26,216 nt of DNA from CAZRDB01 sp964598695. GTDB taxonomy: Bacteria; Armatimonadota; Zipacnadia; UBA1398. Within the stretch, counting starts at the first letter, position 1; every line of letters begins with the position of its first letter. Below the pieces are notes generated by a model. That model searched no databases, was not told where the DNA came from, and worked only from the letters and a program-made list of their open reading frames with translations. Shown piece after piece: positions 1 to 8,597 of this stretch. The position numbers and the translations under genes were made by a program. The DNA lies in assembly GCA_964598695.1 (NCBI GenBank), contig CAZRDB010000055.1:1-26216 (forward strand), read 5' to 3'.

Positions 1-228
1 GGGGTACACGAAGTAGGCCCGTACAAGCCCCAACCGATCGTGCCGGGCGTAGTCTTAACCGTCGACCCCAAGCTCTTGATGCCCGAGGAGAAGCTCTACG
101 TCCGCGTCGAGGACACCGTCGCGTTCACCGAAACCGGCGTCGAGGTCCTCACCGTCGACGCCCCCCTCGACCTCGACGACGTCGAGGCCTTCATGCGCCA
201 ACCGTCCACGATCCCGCTCGACGTGTAG
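1..228 (+). CDS. M24 family metallopeptidase (Xaa-Pro aminopeptidase-like), C-terminal fragment
   Basis: The gene enters from the left edge in frame 1 and stops with TAG at 226-228, so only the last 75 residues are present. The fragment reads GVHEVGPYKP near its start, then PGVVLTVDP, then LYVRVEDTV and TGVEVLT. This matches the end of the creatinase/aminopeptidase P (pita-bread) fold: a GHxVG-type histidine, the 'PGMVFTIEP'-like strand, and the 'RIEDTV' strand whose Glu is a metal ligand. In the TVDP motif an Asp replaces the more common Glu, as occurs in some M24 subfamilies. M24 enzymes cleave X-Pro bonds or related substrates with two divalent metals. The N-terminal domain and most metal ligands lie outside the window, so the exact substrate class is open. 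A structured repeat element begins three bases after the stop. Confidence 0.8.
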   Translation, partial: GVHEVGPYKPQPIVPGVVLTVDPKLLMPEEKLYVRVEDTVAFTETGVEVLTVDAPLDLDDVEAFMRQPSTIPLDV

Positions 229-231
229 CCC

Positions 232-347
232 AAGACCGTGGGCGCTGCCCACACCCGTCGGAGGGTTCCCCTCCGAACCACCCTGGGGCGCAGGACAAGG
301 GGGCTGCGGCAGACCGCGCCGCAGCCCCCTTGTCCTACTCCCTGGGG
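232..347 (+). repeat. Three-hairpin 3' element, copy A (follows the M24 peptidase gene)
   Basis: Three hairpins follow one another on the plus strand. Hairpin 1 is 238-243 paired with 247-252 (GTGGGC, loop GCT). Hairpin 2 is 258-265 with 269-276 (TCGGAGGG, loop TTC). Hairpin 3 is a perfect 19-bp stem, 292-310 with 318-336, with a 7-base loop. Its base is extended by CCCTGGGG at 281-288 pairing with the same octamer at 340-347 (two G-U pairs) across a symmetric 3x3 internal loop. No T-run follows. The first 57 bases (232-288) match copy B at roughly 51 of 57 positions, but the core of hairpin 3 is unrelated in sequence. It may act as a terminator, an RNA-stabilising 3' end or a REP/MITE-like repeat; the sequence does not decide. 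Confidence 0.8.
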
Positions 348-469
348 CAGAGCAGAGAGACCTCTCAGGCGGGAGCGGGCAGGGCACAGGGACGTGGACT
401 CGGTGATCGGGAGGATCGAGGTCCTCGTTGTCCATCCAGGCCCGTGCCCGAGCGTCCGCTCTGGGTCTT
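348..469. other. Spacer between the two inverted 3' elements
   Basis: These roughly 120 bases separate the inner ends of copies A and B. I see no convincing gene, promoter or RNA motif. The only local structure is a weak inverted repeat around GAGGATCGAGGTCCTC near 410-425. Long open frames here are a by-product of high GC. Confidence 0.5.
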
Positions 470-594
470 CCCCAAGGGATTGCGCGGGACGGGTCCGCCC
501 ACGCGCAGCGGGGACGCGGACCCGTCCCGCACAATCCCCCGAGGGTGGTCCGGAGGGGGACCCTCCGGCGGGTGTGGGCGGAGCCCACGGTCTT
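470..594 (-). repeat. Three-hairpin 3' element, copy B (follows the activating-enzyme gene)
   Basis: On the minus strand this element starts at 594, four bases after the stop codon of the gene at 599-1516. Hairpin 1 is 583-588 with 574-579 (same GTGGGC/GCCCAC stem as copy A, loop TCC). Hairpin 2 is 561-568 with 550-557 (CCGGAGGG/CCCTCCGG). Hairpin 3 is 516-538 with 476-498, 23 bp with one wobble, loop 17 bases; it is extended at the base by six further pairs (539-544 with 470-475). Relative to copy A, differences in hairpins 1 and 2 fall in loops or in one compensated pair, T-A in A to C-G in B. That points to conserved structure, not just recent duplication. Confidence 0.8.
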
Positions 595-598
595 CGTT

Positions 599-1516
599 CT
601 ACCGCCGCTTCACCGGCACTCCGAGCGCCTCCAGCGTATTCCGGGCCTCGTCCATGCGCTCGGGGCTGGGGACGAGGTGTGCCTGCGAGGCGCCGGCGGG
701 GTCGCCGATCCGCTCGAGCTTGGCGCGGCCGAGTTCGTGGTAGGCGAGCAGCTCGAGGCCCTCGGAGTGGGCGAGGCCGCGGTAGGCGCGGGCGAGGCCC
801 TCGTAGTGTGCGGGCTCGGCGTTGGCGCCTTCGATCAGGATGCAGCGGAGGAGCGTTCTGCCGCCGGCGGCGTCGAGCGCCGCGAGGTTGGCGAGGATCG
901 TCTCCGGCCCTGAGCCCGTGTTGGCCCGGTGGCGCTCGGGGTCGGTGTCCTTGAGGTCGAACAGGAAGAGGTCGGTGTGGCGGGCCATCGCGAGGAGGTC
1001 CTCCTGCCGACCGAGGCCGCAGGTGTCGACGACGGTGTGGAGGCCGCGCTCGCGGGCGCCGGCGAGCAGTGCGAGGGCGAAGGCGGCCTGTGCGAGCGGC
1101 TCGCCGCCGGAGAGGGTCATCCCGCCGCCCGAGCGCTCGTAGAAGGGCCGGTCCTTCTCGACCTCGGCGAGCACCTCGTCGACGGTCATCTCCTTGCCGG
1201 CGCGGTCGAGGGCGCCGGTCGGGCAGGCCTCGACACAGCGGAAGCACCGCAGGCAGCGGCTTCGGTCGAGCGCATGGCCGGACTCGGCGAAGGCGTGGGT
1301 GCCGGCCTCGCAGACCGCCTCGCACGCGCGGCACCCGATGCAGAGGTTTGGGGAGTAGAGCAGCTCGGGGATCGCCCGCTTCGACTCCGGGTTGTGACAC
1401 CAGAAGCAGTCGAGGGGGCAGCCCTTGAGGAAGACCGTGGTGCGGATCCCCGGGCCGTCGTGGATCGAGAAGCGCTGGATGTTGAAGACCGTGCCAGTCA
1501 GGAGCATTCGTGCCAT
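599..1516 (-). CDS. Glycyl radical enzyme activating protein (radical SAM, with two extra 4Fe-4S clusters)
   Basis: This 305-residue radical SAM protein would generate the glycyl radical on a partner enzyme, using S-adenosylmethionine. The SAM cluster motif is CPLDCFWC (C33, C37, C40), preceded by SIHDGPGIRTTVFLKG as in PFL-activase relatives. Between it and the TIM-barrel part lies a ferredoxin-like insert with C59, C62, C65, C69 and C88, C91, C94, C98. The insert is absent from pyruvate formate-lyase activase itself but typical of activases of other glycyl radical enzymes. SAM-binding GGMTLSGGEPL follows. I start at the ATG at 1516, which gives MARMLLTGTV; an upstream in-frame ATG at 1642 adds non-conserved residues. 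A moderate AGGGA sits upstream. The partner enzyme is not in the window, so the substrate cannot be named. Confidence 0.9.
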   Translation of the reverse strand: MARMLLTGTVFNIQRFSIHDGPGIRTTVFLKGCPLDCFWCHNPESKRAIPELLYSPNLCIGCRACEAVCEAGTHAFAESGHALDRSRCLRCFRCVEACPTGALDRAGKEMTVDEVLAEVEKDRPFYERSGGGMTLSGGEPLAQAAFALALLAGARERGLHTVVDTCGLGRQEDLLAMARHTDLFLFDLKDTDPERHRANTGSGPETILANLAALDAAGGRTLLRCILIEGANAEPAHYEGLARAYRGLAHSEGLELLAYHELGRAKLERIGDPAGASQAHLVPSPERMDEARNTLEALGVPVKRR

Positions 1517-1543
1517 CCATAGTCCCTGGTCAACGTGTCGCGT

Positions 1544-1563
1544 GCTCCGGGGGCGGAGCCCCC
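1544..1563 (-). repeat. Short GC hairpin between alr and the activating-enzyme gene
   Basis: The minus strand folds as GGGGGC-TCC-GCCCCC (1558-1563 with 1549-1554). An alternative fold pairs 1544-1549 with 1554-1559. It lies in the 138-base gap after alr, about 30 bases before the next start codon, and has no T-tract. It could be a weak terminator or processing site. The rest of the gap (1517-1654) shows only a modest ribosome binding site for the downstream gene. Confidence 0.4.
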
Positions 1564-1654
1564 ACTCGAGGGAACTCCCGACATCTGCGCCAGGAGCGGT
1601 CCTCGAGAGCCCCTGCAGGTTGTCGCTTCTCCGCAGGGACATACGAGAACTGCC

Positions 1655-2818
1655 CTAGTCGTCGATGTAGCGGCGGTGCATGCGATGGCTGAGCCGGGCG
1701 AGCACCTCGTGGTTGATCGTGCCTGCCCGCTCGGCGACTTCATTGACGCCCAGTTCCGGTNNNNNNNNNNCCATGGCCTCGGCGGCGGCGCGGTCCCGGA
1801 TGCCCCCCGAGGCCTTGACGCCCAGTTCCGGTCCGATCAGAGTGACCCGTTCGCCGGCCTCGACACCGGGCAGGCGGCTCAGGTCGACCATGAAACGATC
1901 CATGCAGACACGGCCGAGCACCGGAGCACGCCGGCCGCGGACGACCACCATGCCGCAATTCGAGAGCGAGCGGGGCCATCCGTCGGCATAGCCGACCGGC
2001 ACCACGCCGACCCGCGTCTCGTGCGCCGCGGTGAAGGTCGCGCCGTAGGAGATCGACTCGCCGGCGGGAACGGTCTGCACCTGCACGAGCCGCGCGTGCA
2101 TCGAGAGTGCGGGCACGAGCGCGGGACAGGTCGTGCCCGGACCGGGGTCGACGCCGTAGACAAGGAGGCCCGGCCGCACGGCGTTCTGCACCCACTCGAG
2201 GAAGCGGAGGGCGCCGGCGCTCGCGAGGCAGTGGAGCATCAGGTCGGCGGGCATCCGGGCGCAGGCCTGACGCCAGCGCTCGAGCTGCGTCCGGGCGTGG
2301 CGCTCGTCGGCCTCGTCCGCGCTTGCGAGGTGGGTCATCGCGCCGGAGAGGACGAGGCCGGGGAGCGCCGTGATGCGGTGGGCTGCCTCGGCCGCGTTGG
2401 GCCAGGGGACGCCGAGCCGGCTCATGCCGGTGTCGACCTTGAGGTGTACGCGGACGCTCACGCCCTGCCGGACGGCCTCGCGGGAGAGCGCCTCGGCTGC
2501 GGCCAGCTCCTGCACGGCGATGATCGCGCCGCAGGCGACGGCCTCCTCGGCCTCGTCGGCGAGCATCCCGCCGAGCACGAGCACGCAGGCGCAGCCGTCG
2601 GGGAGGACCGGCCGGAGCGCCAGGGCCTCCTCGAGCGTCGCGACGCCCAGGAGCGCGGCGCCGTCCTCGAGCAGCCAGCGGCCGACCACGTCGAGGCCGT
2701 GGCCGTAGGCGTTCGCCTTCGCGACCGCAATGGTCCGAGCGCCGCCGGCGCCATCCGCGATCGTCCGGAGGTTGGCACGCAGCGCGGAGCGGCGGATCGT
2801 CAGCTCGGATTGCGCCAT
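1655..2818 (-). CDS. alr: Alanine racemase (interrupted by an assembly gap)
   Basis: This PLP enzyme interconverts L- and D-alanine for peptidoglycan precursors. The PLP lysine motif is AVAKANAYGHG (K34). The opposite catalytic tyrosine is in SISYGATFTA, followed by VGYADGW, the CMD motif of RVCMDRFMVDL, and the C-terminal AGTINHEVLARLSHR. The start is the ATG at 2818 with GAGAGGAG about 8 bases upstream. Ten Ns at 1761-1770 lie between VTLIGPELGV and NEVAERAGTI. The frame is open across them, but the segment contains about 27 residues more than racemases usually have there and repeats PELGV on both sides. The true C-terminal sequence is therefore uncertain. The neighbouring isomerase and araD do not use alanine, so co-transcription looks like housekeeping packing. 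Confidence 0.93.
   Translation of the reverse strand: MAQSELTIRRSALRANLRTIADGAGGARTIAVAKANAYGHGLDVVGRWLLEDGAALLGVATLEEALALRPVLPDGCACVLVLGGMLADEAEEAVACGAIIAVQELAAAEALSREAVRQGVSVRVHLKVDTGMSRLGVPWPNAAEAAHRITALPGLVLSGAMTHLASADEADERHARTQLERWRQACARMPADLMLHCLASAGALRFLEWVQNAVRPGLLVYGVDPGPGTTCPALVPALSMHARLVQVQTVPAGESISYGATFTAAHETRVGVVPVGYADGWPRSLSNCGMVVVRGRRAPVLGRVCMDRFMVDLSRLPGVEAGERVTLIGPELGVKASGGIRDRAAAEAMXXXXPELGVNEVAERAGTINHEVLARLSHRMHRRYIDD
1761..1770. other. Assembly gap (10 N) inside alr
   Basis: Ten Ns interrupt alr. The 18 bases immediately left of the gap (1743-1760) recur exactly at 1815-1832 in the same orientation. The gap is therefore flanked by a direct repeat with a 72-base period: an uncollapsed contig overlap or a real short tandem repeat that broke assembly. 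Confidence 0.95.
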
Positions 2819-2846
2819 GTCGCGTGCTCCTCTCGGGAATGGTGTC

Positions 2847-2868
2847 GGCCCGCCCTTGCGGGCGGGCC
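2847..2868 (-). terminator. GC hairpin with GCAA tetraloop after the isomerase gene
   Basis: A perfect 9-bp stem (2860-2868 with 2847-2855) closes a GCAA loop on the minus strand, a stable GNRA tetraloop. It lies 53 bases beyond the isomerase stop and about 30 bases before the alr start. No T-run follows, so full termination is doubtful; partial termination or mRNA stabilisation upstream of alr is equally possible. Confidence 0.5.
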
Positions 2869-2920
2869 GCGGACGTTCGTTGCGTTGGGCGGGGGCCGTG
2901 CGGCTCCCGGAGGCTACAGT

Positions 2921-4333
<1,413 letters not shown>

Positions 4334-4338
4334 GATCC

Positions 4339-5043
4339 TCAGTCCTTTCGGCCGGGCTGCCCGTAGTAGGCGCCGGCGCCATGTTTGCGGAGGAAGTGCT
4401 TGTCGAGCAGGTTCCGCGCGATCGGGCGGGCCTCCTGCGCGAGCGACTCAGTGAGCGCCGCCATCCGTGCGACCTCCTCGAGCACGATCGCGTTCTCGAC
4501 CGCGGCCCGGGGGCTCTTACCCCAGGCGAAAGGCCCGTGGCCCGCGACGAGCACGGCCGGCATCTCGAGCGGCTCTCGGTCGCCCAGCGCTCGGACGATC
4601 ACCGTGCCGGTCTCGTGCTCGTAGTCGCCGGCGATCTCCTCCTCGGTGAGCGGATCGGTGACCGGGATCTCCCCGTAGAAGTGGTCGGCGTGGGTCGTGC
4701 CGTAGCACGGGAGCGGACGCAACGCCTGCGCCCAGGCCGTCGCGTGGGTCGAGTGGGTGTGGACCACGCCGCCGATCCCGGCCAGCGCGCGGTACAGCAC
4801 GAGGTGGGTCGGGGTGTCCGAGGAGGGCCGGAGGCTGCCGTGGAGCACCGCGCCGTCGCGCAGGGAGACGACGACCATGTGCTCGGGCCGCATCGCGTCG
4901 TACGCGACGCCGCTGGGCTTGATCACCACCGCCTCGCGCTCGCGGCAGATCCCCGAGACGTTGCCCCATGTGAGCGTGACGAGGCCCTCGCGCATCAGGT
5001 CCAGGTTCGCGGCGCAGACTTCCTCGCGTAGCTCCGCACGCAT
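4339..5043 (-). CDS. araD: L-ribulose-5-phosphate 4-epimerase
   Basis: This 234-residue class II aldolase/epimerase family enzyme interconverts L-ribulose 5-phosphate and D-xylulose 5-phosphate through retro-aldol chemistry. The resemblance to E. coli AraD is very close: LVTLTWGNVS, KPSSDTPTH-type motif (D76), VVHTHSTHA (zinc ligands H95 and H97), YGTTHADHFYG (D120), the third zinc ligand in AGHGPFAWG (H169) and the C-terminal LLDKHFLRKHGAGAYYGQ. Positions agree with the E. coli numbering to within two residues. The start is the ATG at 5043 with a strong GGAGGTGA eight bases upstream. It follows the second acyltransferase gene by five bases and precedes the isomerase by five. The ribulokinase step is not encoded here. 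Confidence 0.95.
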   Translation of the reverse strand: MRAELREEVCAANLDLMREGLVTLTWGNVSGICREREAVVIKPSGVAYDAMRPEHMVVVSLRDGAVLHGSLRPSSDTPTHLVLYRALAGIGGVVHTHSTHATAWAQALRPLPCYGTTHADHFYGEIPVTDPLTEEEIAGDYEHETGTVIVRALGDREPLEMPAVLVAGHGPFAWGKSPRAAVENAIVLEEVARMAALTESLAQEARPIARNLLDKHFLRKHGAGAYYGQPGRKD

Positions 5044-5048
5044 CGCGA

Positions 5049-5831
5049 TCACCTCCAGTAGCGTCGCCAGCGGTTCTCGATGGGGCCCGGGCGCGGGTGA
5101 GGCCCGCCCGGGTGATCGGCGTCCGGGGGCCAGACCGCGCTCTCGGTGCCCGAGACGCCGGGATGGGGCTTGTCGAGCAGCGCCGCGATGGCCCCCATCA
5201 CGGCATGGGTCGCCTCCACGATCTGCGCCTTGCCGACCCGCTCGCCCCGGAGCATCGGCAGCTCGAGCGGCGGGCCGATCCGCACCTCGATGGCCCGGGG
5301 CCGGAAGAGGAAGCTGCCGCAAGGCAACACGCGGCTGAGGCCGACCATCCCGACCGGCACGACGGGCACACCGGCCCGGGCGGCGAGCAGGGCGATGCCG
5401 GTCTCGCCGGGGAGCAGCGCATCCTCGCTCGGGGCGAGTCCCCCCTCGGGGAACATCCCGAGCGCCCCGCCGAGTCGGAGCACCTCGAGCGCCATGCGGA
5501 TCGCGTCGCGGTCGGACCGGCCGCGATGGACCGGGAAGGCCCAGGAGCGGATCAGTGTGCGGAAGATCGGGATCTCGAAGATCTCGGACTTCCCGATGAA
5601 CGAGAGCCGGCGTCGCGGCCGCACGGCCGTCGCGACCACCGGGGGATCGGCATAGCTGACATGGTTCGGGGCGAGGATGAACGGTCCGTCGGGGGGTACG
5701 TGCTCGAGCCCGGTCACGCGCATGCGGCCGGGGAACCACGCCGCGCGGGTGAGCGCGACGCCGAAGTCGTACCAGGCGTGGCCGCGCCAGCCCTGCTGCT
5801 CGATGGGGATGTACCGCCACGCACCGATCAC
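5049..5831 (-). CDS. plsC: 1-acyl-sn-glycerol-3-phosphate acyltransferase, second of a tandem pair
   Basis: This 260-residue member of the PlsC family would transfer an acyl chain to lysophosphatidic acid or a related acceptor at the membrane. The catalytic HX4D motif is NHVSYADP (H57, D62). The acceptor-binding motif is FPEGGLAPS, and VPVVPVGMVG follows. The start is GTG at 5831, which overlaps the stop of the preceding acyltransferase as GTGA. It gives the same opening (IPIEQQGWRG) as the paralogue (VPIEQQGRRG), which supports this start although no clear ribosome binding site is visible. The two proteins align along their whole length, including the C-terminal PHPGVSGTESAVWP versus NPGVAGTDSAVWP. 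They arose by tandem duplication and may differ in acyl or acceptor preference. Confidence 0.9.
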   Translation of the reverse strand: MIGAWRYIPIEQQGWRGHAWYDFGVALTRAAWFPGRMRVTGLEHVPPDGPFILAPNHVSYADPPVVATAVRPRRRLSFIGKSEIFEIPIFRTLIRSWAFPVHRGRSDRDAIRMALEVLRLGGALGMFPEGGLAPSEDALLPGETGIALLAARAGVPVVPVGMVGLSRVLPCGSFLFRPRAIEVRIGPPLELPMLRGERVGKAQIVEATHAVMGAIAALLDKPHPGVSGTESAVWPPDADHPGGPHPRPGPIENRWRRYWR

Positions 5832-6601
5832 GTTCCGACGGCTCCGTCGTGCCCGGTTGCCGGCTCGGCCCCGTGGCCGGGTCCGGCTCCCTCGGGCCAG
5901 ACCGCGCTGTCGGTCCCCGCGACGCCGGGGTTGGGCATCCCGAGCAGCTCGGCGATCGCGCCCATGATGACGTACGTCGCCTCCTCGAACTGCGGCTTGC
6001 GCACGCGCTCGCCCGAGAGCATCGGGAGTTCGAGCGGCTTGCCGTAGCGCACCTCGATCGGATAGGGGATCAGCAGGGGGCGGCCGTGGGGGAGACACCG
6101 GTGGACTCCCACGAGGCCGCAGGGGACGACCGGCACGTTGCCGGCCCGTGCCGCGACCATCGCGACGCCCAGCTCGCCGGGGAGGAGGGCCCCCGGCCCG
6201 GGCGCCCGGCCACCCTCGGGGAACATCACGAGGCCGCCGCCCGACTCGAGCACCTTGAGGGAGGTGCGGATCGCCTCCCGGTCGGCGCTCCCCCGGTGAA
6301 CGGGGAAGGCCCACGAGCGGATCAGCGAGCGCAGGCCGGGAATGCGGAACAGCTCGGCCTTGGCCATGTAGCACATGCGGCGGATCCGACGGATCCCGGC
6401 GCCGGCCACCGGGGGGTCGACGTAGCTGACGTGGTTGGGCGCGAGGATGAACGGTCCGCTCCGGGGGATGTTCTCCCGGCCGGTGACCTTCATCCGTCCC
6501 GGCCACCACAGTGCGGCCGTCACGCCGGAGCCGACGTCGTACCACAGTTTGCCGCGCCGGCCCTGCTGCTCGATGGGGACATACTCCCACTTGCCGCTCA
6601 C
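5828..6601 (-). CDS. plsC: 1-acyl-sn-glycerol-3-phosphate acyltransferase, first of a tandem pair
   Basis: This is the first of two adjacent PlsC-family acyltransferases, 257 residues. It carries NHVSYVDP (HX4D, H57 and D62), FPEGGRAPG (acceptor site) and VPVVPCGLVG. Translation starts at GTG 6601, which overlaps the cmk stop as GTGA, so it is coupled to cmk. cmk followed by plsC is a known arrangement in several bacterial groups, where it links nucleotide and phospholipid supply and usually continues to ispH or rpsA. Here the second position is taken by a duplicate plsC and then sugar genes. The family assignment is secure; whether this copy or its neighbour is the main LPA acyltransferase cannot be told. 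Confidence 0.9.
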   Translation of the reverse strand: MSGKWEYVPIEQQGRRGKLWYDVGSGVTAALWWPGRMKVTGRENIPRSGPFILAPNHVSYVDPPVAGAGIRRIRRMCYMAKAELFRIPGLRSLIRSWAFPVHRGSADREAIRTSLKVLESGGGLVMFPEGGRAPGPGALLPGELGVAMVAARAGNVPVVPCGLVGVHRCLPHGRPLLIPYPIEVRYGKPLELPMLSGERVRKPQFEEATYVIMGAIAELLGMPNPGVAGTDSAVWPEGAGPGHGAEPATGHDGAVGT

Positions 6602-7296
6602 TCGCGGTCGCTCCCCTCGGCTCGGCGCGCCAGCTCCCCGAGGCGCGCCACCACCTGCTCGATCGTGAGGCCGTCGGTCAGGATGCTCTCCGCATCCTCG
6701 GCCGCGGCAAGCGGGGCGGTCTCGCGGCTCGCGTCGCGTGCGTCGCGTGTCTCGATCCCCGCGAGCACTTCTTCGTAGGGAGGACAGGGTAGCCCCTTCT
6801 CCTGAAGCTGCGCCACGCGCCGACGGGCGCGCTCCGCGGCCGTGGCGGTGAGGAAGACCTTGACCTCGGCATCGGGGAAGACGTGGGTCTGGATGTCCCG
6901 GCCCTCCATGACGACGCCTCCGTCCCGTCCCATCGCGCGTTGCTGGGCGACGAGCAGCTCCCGCACGGCGGGATGCACGCTCACGCGGCTCGCGCCTTCG
7001 CCCATCTCGGGCCGCCGGATCGCGACCGAGACGTCCTCCTCACCCGCGTGGAGGCGCGGTTCGCGGCCCGGCTCACGGCGGAACGACAGCGCCAGCGAGT
7101 CGGCCACGCGCGCGGTGGCGTGCGGGTCGTCGAGATCGACACCCGCTCGCGTGCACGCCAGCGCGACGGCGCGGTACATCGCGCCCGTGTCGATGTAGGT
7201 GTAGCCCAGGGCCTCGGCCGCGAGGCGTGCGACGGTCGACTTGCCCGATCCGGCCGGGCCGTCGATCGCGACGATCGGTCGGTGGCGGACGCTCAT
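6598..7296 (-). CDS. cmk: Cytidylate kinase
   Basis: This 232-residue P-loop kinase phosphorylates CMP and dCMP with ATP. IAIDGPAGSGKST-type Walker A is present as AIDGPAGSGKST near residue 10, followed by YIDTGAMYRAVAL, the hallmark of the CMK substrate site. MEGRDIQTHVFPDAEVKVFL and the RRRVAQLQEKG lid follow. The ATG at 7296 overlaps the aroA stop as ATGA and has GGAGGAG upstream inside aroA. The 3' end overlaps plsC. aroA-cmk adjacency is widespread and here both junctions are coupled. Confidence 0.96.
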   Translation of the reverse strand: MSVRHRPIVAIDGPAGSGKSTVARLAAEALGYTYIDTGAMYRAVALACTRAGVDLDDPHATARVADSLALSFRREPGREPRLHAGEEDVSVAIRRPEMGEGASRVSVHPAVRELLVAQQRAMGRDGGVVMEGRDIQTHVFPDAEVKVFLTATAAERARRRVAQLQEKGLPCPPYEEVLAGIETRDARDASRETAPLAAAEDAESILTDGLTIEQVVARLGELARRAEGSDRE

Positions 7297-8597
7297 CGCT
7301 CCTCCTCCCGGATCGCGGCCCCGAGCGAGCGCAGCAGCGGCACGAAGCCGGGGAACGAGGTCTCGACGCAGGCCGTATCGCGCACGATGGTCGTGCCCGG
7401 ACAGGCGAGGCCGGCGACCGCGGCGGTCATCGCGATCCGATGGTCGCCGTCGCTCTCGACCTCGGCTGCGTGCAGGGCGCTCGGGTGCACGGTGAAGCCG
7501 TCGGGGGCCGTCTCCACGCGCCCGCCGAAAGCGGCGAGGGTCCGCGCGACGGCCTCGATCCGGTCGCTCTCCTTGACCCGCAGCTCGCCCGCGTCCCGCA
7601 CGGTGAGCGGGCCCTGCGCGAAGCAGCCGCAGAGGGCCGCAATGGGGATCTCGTCGATCAGCCGCGGCACCAGCGAGCCCTCGATCAAGCTCCCCGTGAG
7701 GGCTGAGGCCTCGGCCCGGAGGTCGGCGACGGGCTCGCCACCCGTCGTGTGCTCGTGGTCGCGCGCGAGTCGCGCCCCCATCGCGCCCAGCAGGTCCGAG
7801 AGGCCGGTGCGTGTCGGGTTCACGCCCACCCCGTCGGCCCAGATCGCCGAGCCCGGCACGAGCAGCGCGGCAACCAGGGGGAAGGCCGCCGAGGAGAAGT
7901 CGCCCGGCGCCTCGACCGGCTGCCCCCGCAGGGCGGTTGGTCCGTCGACCGAGACGCGGTTCCCCTCCCGCCGCACCGTGGCGCCGAAGGCCGCGAGCAT
8001 CCGCTCGGTATGGTCTCGCGTGGGCGCCGGCTCGATGGCCGTCGTGACGCCCTCGGCCGAGCAGCCGGCGAGCAGCACGCAGCTCTTCACCTGGGCGCTC
8101 GCCACGGGCAGCGTGTACTCGATCGGATGGAGTAACCCGCCCTCCACGCGCACCGGCGGGAGGCAGCGCTCCCCCAGGCCCTCGACGCGAGCCCCCATCG
8201 CGCGCAACGGCGCCGCAACTCGGTCCATCGGGCGCTTGCGGATCGAGGCGTCGCCGTCGAGCACGGTCGCGAACGGCCGCCCGGCGACGACGCCGGCCAG
8301 GAGACGGAACAGGGTGCCGGCATTGCCCACGTCGAGCGGCCCCTCCGGGCCACGCAGGCCCTCGAGCCCGCGCCCGTGCACCCGGATGGTCTCGCCGTCG
8401 TCGTCGATCGCGACCCCGAGCGCTCGCAGACACCGCAGGGTCGACATGCAGTCCTCGCCGCGCAGGAAGCCGCGGATCTCGGTCGTGCCGTGGGCCATCG
8501 CGCCGAGCAGCGCGGCGCGATGCGAGATCGACTTGTCGCCCGGGACGCGGACCCGGCCCGCGAGGGGGCGGCCGCCGTCGATGACGAAGCACCTCAT
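7293..8597 (-). CDS. aroA: 3-phosphoshikimate 1-carboxyvinyltransferase (EPSP synthase)
   Basis: This 434-residue enzyme condenses shikimate 3-phosphate with PEP, the sixth step of the shikimate pathway. It has the expected motifs in order: RVPGDKSISHRAALL, LDVGNAGTLFRLLAG, IRKRPMDR, SAQVKSCVLLAG, RVKESDRIEA and DGDHRIAM. An Ala follows the NAG motif's Gly-Thr in the usual place; no class could be assigned confidently by eye. ATG 8597 overlaps the tyrA stop as ATGA. An in-frame ATG at 8657 lies inside tyrA and would add non-conserved residues, so I rejected it. It sits between tyrA and cmk in the aromatic operon. Confidence 0.97.
   Translation of the reverse strand: MRCFVIDGGRPLAGRVRVPGDKSISHRAALLGAMAHGTTEIRGFLRGEDCMSTLRCLRALGVAIDDDGETIRVHGRGLEGLRGPEGPLDVGNAGTLFRLLAGVVAGRPFATVLDGDASIRKRPMDRVAAPLRAMGARVEGLGERCLPPVRVEGGLLHPIEYTLPVASAQVKSCVLLAGCSAEGVTTAIEPAPTRDHTERMLAAFGATVRREGNRVSVDGPTALRGQPVEAPGDFSSAAFPLVAALLVPGSAIWADGVGVNPTRTGLSDLLGAMGARLARDHEHTTGGEPVADLRAEASALTGSLIEGSLVPRLIDEIPIAALCGCFAQGPLTVRDAGELRVKESDRIEAVARTLAAFGGRVETAPDGFTVHPSALHAAEVESDGDHRIAMTAAVAGLACPGTTIVRDTACVETSFPGFVPLLRSLGAAIREEER

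Noticed and set aside
1518..1520. ATG at 1520 as start of the activating-enzyme gene
   Set aside because: It is out of frame with the conserved protein by four bases; the ATG at 1516 is in frame.
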